Below, one piece after another: positions 60,574 through 64,000 of a stretch of DNA of 64,000 nucleotides; the stretch's first letter is position 1, and every line of letters starts with the position of its first letter. The notes beneath the pieces were generated by a model. The model saw only the letters and a program-made list of their open reading frames with translations, made no database searches and had not been told where the DNA came from. The translations under genes were made by a program, and so were the position numbers. Source of the stretch: Methylophaga thalassica (GTDB lineage: Bacteria > Pseudomonadota > Gammaproteobacteria > Nitrosococcales > Methylophagaceae); assembly GCF_030159795.1 (NCBI RefSeq), contig NZ_BSND01000005.1, positions 434,001 through 498,000 of the forward strand. Direction: 5' to 3'.

Positions 60574-61727
60574 TGTTCAACTTTACAAGCTTACCGCCTC
60601 TTAGCCTTTATATTCATGTGCCCTGGTGTGTGCGTAAATGCCCCTACTGTGACTTTAACTCTCATGATAATCATCAATCACTGCCAGAACAGGCCTATAT
60701 TGATGCATTGATACGTGACCTGGAACAAGAATTACCCCTGATTTGGGGACGCTCGATCAATACGGTCTTTATCGGTGGTGGCACACCCAGTTTATTTTCA
60801 GCAGAAGCATATGATCGGCTTTTCTCTTCAGTCCGTGCCTTACTGCCCTTGCAACATGATGCTGAAATTACTTTAGAAGCCAATCCAGGTACTGTAGAAG
60901 CGGGTCGTTTCAGCGAATATCGTGATGTCGGTATCAATAGGCTGAGTATTGGTATCCAGAGTTTTGATCAGGATGCACTACAGGCACTGGGCCGTATCCA
61001 TGACAGCAAGCAAGCAATCAAAGCCGTGGAATATGCTCATCAGGCAGGGTTTGATAGTTTTAATCTGGATCTGATGTTTGGCTTGCCCGGACAGGATGAG
61101 AAAAAAGCCAGGCATGATGTTGAAACTGCCATTGCCCTGGCTCCACCACATATCTCCTATTATCAATTAACGATAGAACCTAATACGCTGTTTTATGCTC
61201 AACCGCCGAGTCTTCCGGATGACGATCCAATTTATGACTGGCAGCTTGCCAATCAGGCAAGTCTGGCTGAAGCGGGTTATATGCAGTATGAAACCTCGGC
61301 CTACGCTCAAAAAGGCCATCAATGCCGCCATAATATTAACTACTGGCGCTATGGTGACTATATCGGCATTGGTGCCGGTGCTCATGGCAAAATCAGCAGT
61401 GCTTCTCCACAACAGATTCAACGGCGTGTTAAACAAAAACAGCCACAGAAATATATCGATACGGCAGGCACAGAAGCGGGATTGCTTGAGCAAACTTTCG
61501 TCAGCAAGGATGAGGTTGGATTTGAATTTATGTTGAATGCGATGCGTTTGCTTGATGGCGTTCCCACACCGCTTTTCCAGCAACATACTGGCGTGCCAAT
61601 TTCTACAATAAAACAGGCTATGCAAAAAGCTGAACAGTTAGAATTATTGCAACATACTATCGAGAGAATTCGGCCGACAGAAAAGGGGCAACGTTATCTC
61701 AACAGTCTCATTGAGCTATTTATATAG
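60573..61727 (+). CDS. hemW: HemW radical SAM heme chaperone
   Basis: 384 residues from ATG 60573; earlier in-frame starts overlap the lipoprotein gene. LYIHVPWCVRKCPYCDFNSH (about 10-29) holds CxxxCxxC for the cluster, followed by VFIGGGTPSLF and SIGIQSFDQ. Formerly annotated as oxygen-independent coproporphyrinogen III oxidase; HemW lacks that activity and transfers heme. Often follows rdgB. Confidence 0.93.
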   Translation: MFNFTSLPPLSLYIHVPWCVRKCPYCDFNSHDNHQSLPEQAYIDALIRDLEQELPLIWGRSINTVFIGGGTPSLFSAEAYDRLFSSVRALLPLQHDAEITLEANPGTVEAGRFSEYRDVGINRLSIGIQSFDQDALQALGRIHDSKQAIKAVEYAHQAGFDSFNLDLMFGLPGQDEKKARHDVETAIALAPPHISYYQLTIEPNTLFYAQPPSLPDDDPIYDWQLANQASLAEAGYMQYETSAYAQKGHQCRHNINYWRYGDYIGIGAGAHGKISSASPQQIQRRVKQKQPQKYIDTAGTEAGLLEQTFVSKDEVGFEFMLNAMRLLDGVPTPLFQQHTGVPISTIKQAMQKAEQLELLQHTIERIRPTEKGQRYLNSLIELFI

Positions 61728-61767
61728 GCATAGTATGCTTTTTGCACAAAGACATAAGGAAACGTTT

Positions 61768-62058
61768 ATGGCAAACCGTTCTCTGCTAATTATTGGCACC
61801 GCATTATTGTTTTTTACCAACCTCTGTCAGGCAGAAGTGATTTCCATTACGGATCCCAGTTATGAGGTAGCTAATGATCCCTCAGGCATTGTCCGGCCCA
61901 CCCGAGGAATGACAATGGTTCAGGTAAAAGAACAGTTTGGGGAACCAGATACCATTCGTCCAGCCGTCGGACAGCCGCCAATTACGCGTTGGGAGTATGC
62001 AAAGTTTGAGGTGGTGTTTGAATACGACAAAGTAATTCATTCTGTTGTCGTCAAATAA
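61768..62058 (+). CDS. Small periplasmic protein, SmpA/BamE-like fold possible
   Basis: 96 residues from ATG 61768, behind AAGGAAACG, with a signal peptide ending near LCQA. The mature part TRGMTMVQVKEQFGEPDTI resembles the turn-helix start of BamE/SmpA-like domains (GMTxxQVxxxLGxPD). It lacks a lipobox. Function unknown. Confidence 0.7.
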   Translation: MANRSLLIIGTALLFFTNLCQAEVISITDPSYEVANDPSGIVRPTRGMTMVQVKEQFGEPDTIRPAVGQPPITRWEYAKFEVVFEYDKVIHSVVVK

Positions 62059-62088
62059 ATATCGAGACCACTAAATTAGATAGTCGCG

Positions 62089-62610
62089 TTAATCGTCCTG
62101 ACTTGGTGCAGAATCAATATTCAAAAACCGTTTTAATGCCCATTTCGGCAGCGTTCCCATCCTTGCATGATGCAAAGAATCAGACTCAATAACAATCAAC
62201 ACCAATACACTGACCAGCGTTGGCAAAATTCCCAGACCACCGATCATGGCATAGACAGCTTCTTTCATCATGCCAAGATGCATATGACCGAGCACACCCA
62301 GGGTCGACACGCTGACAAGCAGTAGAAGAATCATCATAAAAAAACGACTCCAACGACGTGCTACTTGCCAATGTGCCCAGACAAACTCACCCTCTTCACG
62401 TTTGACCCGACTCGATCGCCAGTAGGTATATCCCAGTGCCAAAAAAGAAATTAATGGCACCAGGAATAAATACTTCATATACGTTGGACCAAACGTAGAT
62501 ATCGCGGTAAACACCAGAATATGATTGCCAATCAGGTTGCTTAGAAAAATATCATGAGGCAACTTGGCACGAGCAATCTCTGTTTCGGTTGGTTCCGCGA
62601 AATGCGTCAT
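62089..62610 (-). CDS. Hypothetical inner membrane protein
   Basis: 173 residues with hydrophobic helices near 26-44, 46-62, 90-112 and 120-142 and a short hydrophilic tail. Family not recognised. It starts 5 bases after the thrC stop, so it is likely the last gene of hom-thrC. Convergent with the small periplasmic protein gene. Confidence 0.75.
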   Translation of the reverse strand: MTHFAEPTETEIARAKLPHDIFLSNLIGNHILVFTAISTFGPTYMKYLFLVPLISFLALGYTYWRSSRVKREEGEFVWAHWQVARRWSRFFMMILLLLVSVSTLGVLGHMHLGMMKEAVYAMIGGLGILPTLVSVLVLIVIESDSLHHARMGTLPKWALKRFLNIDSAPSQDD

Positions 62611-62615
62611 ATCGA

Positions 62616-63758
62616 TTACGCCATATTGTTCAAAATGGCTTCACGCACGGCATCAAGCTCAGCATTTACGGTAACAACAGCAGATGTACTTTGTTTGATC
62701 GCTGTGTCAGGATCTTTTAAGCCGTGACCCGTTAAAGTACAAACAATAGTGCTGCCTTCAGGGATTTTGCCTGATTTAATATCACGCATAGCTCCCGCCA
62801 AAGATGTTGCTGAAGCAGGCTCACAGAACACACCTTCTTTTTCAGCTAATAACTTCTGCGCAGCCAGAATTTCTTCATCAGAGCACTCATCAAACCAACC
62901 GCCCGACTCTTCTTTCACCTGCCAGGCTTTATCCCAGCTTTGCGGGTGACCGATACGAATTGCTGTGGCGACTGTTTCAGGATCATCTACCATATGACCA
63001 CGCATGAAAGGCGCACTGCCAGCCGCCTGATAACCAATCATCTTAGGACGATTGCCGACAATGGCACCACCCGCATATTTACATTTACCACCACAATAAG
63101 CACATGAATCGGTGACATGATCACCTGAATTACATGAATACTCACAGTAGCCAATCCAGTGAGCCGTAATATTACCGGCATTCCCTACAGGCAAACAGTG
63201 ATAGTCAGGCGCTCGGCCCAGTTCTTCGACAATTTCAAAGGCCGCTGTTTTCTGTCCTTGTAAACGATATGGGTTTATCGAGTTCACAATAGTCACCGGC
63301 GCATGTTCAGCGACTTCTTTGACTAACTGCATGCCCTGATCAAAGTTGCCTTTGATTTGAATAACGGTTGCACCGTGCATCATTGCCTGGGCCAGTTTGC
63401 CTTGTGCGATTTTGCCGTCTGGGATAAGTACAAATGCAGCGATGCCTGCACGTGCAGCATAAGCCGCAGCCGCAGCCGATGTATTACCTGTTGAGGCACA
63501 GATAATCGCTTTACTTCCCTCTTCTACCGCTTTGGTCACAGCCATGGTCATACCACGATCTTTAAATGACCCCGTTGGGTTCAGACCTTCGTACTTCACA
63601 TAAATATCGACATCCTTACCCAGCTCTTTGGTAATGTGGTTGAGCTTAATAAGCGGGGTATTGCCTTCACCAAGACTGATCAGGCGGGTATCGTCATTGA
63701 CTGGTAAACGGTCGCGATAGCGCTCAATGAGTCCAGTGTAACGTGGTCGAAATGACAT
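62616..63758 (-). CDS. thrC: Threonine synthase with Cys-rich insertion
   Basis: 380-residue PLP enzyme converting O-phosphohomoserine to threonine. [11 protein letters not shown] (about 63-73) holds the PLP lysine; [18 protein letters not shown] and [15 protein letters not shown] are conserved. Directly after HWIGY comes a stretch with Cys in CEYSC and CAYCGGKC (about 207-229) that I do not associate with the usual enzyme and that could bind zinc. Follows hom closely on the minus strand. Confidence 0.93.
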   Translation of the reverse strand: MSFRPRYTGLIERYRDRLPVNDDTRLISLGEGNTPLIKLNHITKELGKDVDIYVKYEGLNPTGSFKDRGMTMAVTKAVEEGSKAIICASTGNTSAAAAAYAARAGIAAFVLIPDGKIAQGKLAQAMMHGATVIQIKGNFDQGMQLVKEVAEHAPVTIVNSINPYRLQGQKTAAFEIVEELGRAPDYHCLPVGNAGNITAHWIGYCEYSCNSGDHVTDSCAYCGGKCKYAGGAIVGNRPKMIGYQAAGSAPFMRGHMVDDPETVATAIRIGHPQSWDKAWQVKEESGGWFDECSDEEILAAQKLLAEKEGVFCEPASATSLAGAMRDIKSGKIPEGSTIVCTLTGHGLKDPDTAIKQSTSAVVTVNAELDAVREAILNNMA

Positions 63759-63792
63759 AATAATTTCCTCTAAATGAATTCTTTATACAGGC

Positions 63793-64000
63793 TTAACCAC
63801 CGAGAGATTCCATGCGAATACGCATAATAGAATCCGGCACCGTATCCAATGCCTCAATTTGTGCAATGGCCTGGTCCATATTTTTCTCTACCACAGCTTG
63901 GGTCAACATGATAATCGGTACCATGCCTTCATGTTCTTCAGGCTGCTTTTGCAAGATAGCTTCAATATTGATGCCCTCATTGCTCAAAATACGGGTTATA
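63793..64000 (-). CDS. hom: Homoserine dehydrogenase, C-terminal part
   Basis: Last 69 residues of a gene running off the right edge. ITRILSNEGINIEAILQK is the start of the regulatory ACT domain of homoserine dehydrogenase, ending in IEALDTVPDSIMRIRMESL. The gene lies 34 bases upstream of thrC, as expected for the threonine pathway. Confidence 0.9.
   Translation of the reverse strand, partial: ITRILSNEGINIEAILQKQPEEHEGMVPIIMLTQAVVEKNMDQAIAQIEALDTVPDSIMRIRMESLGG

Noticed and set aside
60573-61727. Naming as oxygen-independent coproporphyrinogen oxidase HemN
   Set aside because: Length of 384 and the CVRKCPYCDF motif next to rdgB fit HemW, which lacks HemN activity.

Overview
The window looks like the chromosome of a methylotrophic gammaproteobacterium, most likely Methylophaga or a close relative. 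The main evidence is a complete N-methylglutamate pathway for methylamine oxidation (mgdABCD-gmaS-mgsABC), together with ordinary gammaproteobacterial housekeeping blocks (bioBFHCD, ubiCA-recG, spoT-rpoZ-gmk, yicC-rph-rdgB-hemW, hom-thrC). The species assignment is inference from gene content.

Layout. 1-578: 5' part of folE2 (minus). 990-10540: one minus-strand operon converting methylamine through gamma-glutamylmethylamide and N-methylglutamate to methylene-tetrahydrofolate, with a divergent XRE-cupin regulator (10776-11414) across a palindrome-rich spacer. 11415-15600: a small AT-rich accessory patch with a SIR2-STAND type defence protein followed directly by a well-formed integron attC site, a second cassette-like gene, and REP-like palindromes; no integron integrase is visible. 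15601-20104: biotin operon. 20129-31783: core genes (comF, diguanylate cyclase, potassium-channel-like protein, thermonuclease, chemoreceptor-like protein, ubiA, ubiC, recG, ridA, spoT, rpoZ, gmk) and a VPLPA-CTERM exported protein.

31869-57610: a genomic island of about 25.7 kb inserted in the 3' end of yicC. A P4-type tyrosine integrase lies at the right end. The left junction keeps the displaced last codons of yicC, while the island supplies synonymous replacement codons plus a terminator. From left to right it carries a hipBA-like pair, an orphan XRE regulator, a non-coding region rich in short palindromes, AlpA, and a DUF927 ATPase. Next is a large operon: XRE, hsdM, a DUF1016 nuclease, hsdS, then an embedded trio (DUF262 protein, DUF3696 AAA ATPase, unknown protein), an AlbA_2 ATPase-like protein, hsdR and a YgjP-like metallopeptidase. 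It ends with an unknown gene behind a GCCAAAC iteron-like region, a TOTE-type primase-helicase, higBA, a small membrane protein and the integrase.

57586-64000: core genes resume (yicC, rph, rdgB, a lipoprotein, hemW, a small periplasmic protein, a membrane protein, thrC, hom). Before insertion yicC would have sat beside the gmk-rpoZ-spoT block, as it often does in this class.

The most interesting items are the attC-bearing SIR2-STAND cassette, the three-gene DUF262/AAA/unknown module inside the type I restriction operon, and the iteron-like array beside the TOTE primase-helicase. No rRNA, tRNA or CRISPR array was seen.
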